Assembly: GCA_030635995.1 (NCBI GenBank)
Contig: DAOVXU010000099.1
Span: 1 to 6,453 of the forward strand
Reading direction: 5' to 3'
DNA length: 6,453 bases
Source of the DNA: Arcobacter sp.
GTDB taxonomy: Bacteria; Campylobacterota; Campylobacteria; Campylobacterales; Arcobacteraceae
The position numbers and the translations under genes are program-made. Within the stretch, counting starts at the first letter, position 1; every line of letters begins with the position of its first letter. The notes below the pieces were generated by a model. The model was given only the letters and a program-made list of their open reading frames with translations, did not search any database and had not been told where the DNA came from. Positions 6,266-6,453 of the stretch are shown here, in pieces.

Positions 6266-6453
6266 ATGATGCAAAAACTAAAACTTTTATTTAGTTTTTG
6301 TACATTAGTTATATTTGCACTAGCTCTTGGTGCAGATGATCTCAATCAAACTTCACAAATAAAATCAAAATTATTATATGCAAAATATAAATCTTATCCT
6401 AAAATTGTATATACAAAACAAAGATTTGAAGTAACTATTCAAATAAATGTATT
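6266..6453 (+). CDS. Exported protein of unknown function (3' end missing)
   Basis: An open frame running off the window, 62 complete codons seen. The first residues MMQKLKLLFSFCTLVIFALALGADD are shown here only as landmarks: a Lys-containing n-region, a hydrophobic core of about 16 residues and a likely signal peptidase I site near LGA-DD. Confidence 0.
   Translation, partial: MMQKLKLLFSFCTLVIFALALGADDLNQTSQIKSKLLYAKYKSYPKIVYTKQRFEVTIQINV
6266..6453 (+). CDS. Exported protein of unknown function, N-terminal part only
   Basis: The frame runs off the window end with 62 complete codons. It begins with a typical Sec signal peptide: lysines at 4 and 6, a hydrophobic core (about residues 7-21) and a probable cleavage site near Gly-Ala/Asp-Asp (22-24). 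Cys12 lies within the core and is not in a lipobox. The mature part starts SQIKSKLLYAKYKSYP and then enters what looks like a beta-rich segment (KIVYTKQRFEVTIQINV), faintly like the start of BatD-type periplasmic beta-sandwich proteins, but this is not enough to name it. Two ATGs in tandem (6266 and 6269) could be the start; TAGAG at 6259-6263 suits the second better. It is 4 bases after purQ, so probably co-transcribed, with no obvious functional link to purines. Confidence 0.7.
   Translation, partial: MMQKLKLLFSFCTLVIFALALGADDLNQTSQIKSKLLYAKYKSYPKIVYTKQRFEVTIQINV
6272..6300 (+). repeat. Perfect 11-bp inverted repeat over the first codons of the gene after purQ
   Basis: CAAAAACTAAA (6272-6282) and its exact reverse complement TTTAGTTTTTG (6290-6300) flank a 7-base loop. 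The stem has two G-C pairs besides A-T pairs at 11 positions in all less two, starts right after the tandem start codons, and its right arm ends in five T followed by G. It could slow translation initiation or act as a leaky terminator after purSQ; it could also be chance in AT-rich signal-peptide codons. Confidence 0.5.

Noticed and set aside
6266..6340. Lipoprotein signal peptide on the last gene
   Set aside because: The only early cysteine (Cys12) is preceded by F-S-F, which does not make a lipobox, and lies inside the hydrophobic core.

Overview
This window is very AT-rich, tightly packed and entirely coding on the + strand. Low GC, strong ATA/TTA/AAA codon use, short spacers, and PurS/PurQ of the separate-subunit type all fit a member of the Campylobacterota, most likely the Arcobacter group. 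That placement is an inference from composition and protein style; there is no rRNA or other firm taxonomic marker.

Positions 1-5287 hold a signalling module. It starts with the 3' part of a gene whose product joins a SpoIIE/PP2C-type phosphatase (SiaA-like) to a GHKL-fold kinase (SiaB-like) in one chain. After a 109-bp gap comes SiaC (DUF1987), then, with 9-17 bp gaps, an HD-GYP protein (predicted c-di-GMP phosphodiesterase), a soluble CheA-like hybrid (coiled coil, PAS, Hpt, HATPase, CheX-like phosphatase domain) and a CheY-like receiver. In Pseudomonas aeruginosa the Sia switch controls a diguanylate cyclase, SiaD. No GGDEF gene is present here; the genes in its place encode a c-di-GMP-degrading enzyme and a phosphorelay kinase.

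The main observation is that these two unrelated effectors carry the same short basic helical motif at exactly the same distance from their N termini (residues 31-44 of each, pattern K-R-x-D-K/R-I-M/L-x-x-S/G-D-R-x-Q). It lies in the region that corresponds to the SiaC-binding part of SiaD. I infer that one phospho-switched protein (SiaC, probable site Ser68) docks on both, so that a single SiaAB bifunctional switch would set both c-di-GMP breakdown and a His-Asp relay.

Positions 5288-6453 are a separate unit. A clear extended -10 promoter inside a small palindrome drives purS and purQ (FGAM synthase subunits), followed after 4 bp by the start of an unidentified exported protein that runs off the window. 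A perfect 11-bp inverted repeat lies over the first codons of that last gene. No RNA genes, mobile elements, CRISPR arrays or gene-free stretches over 300 bp were seen.
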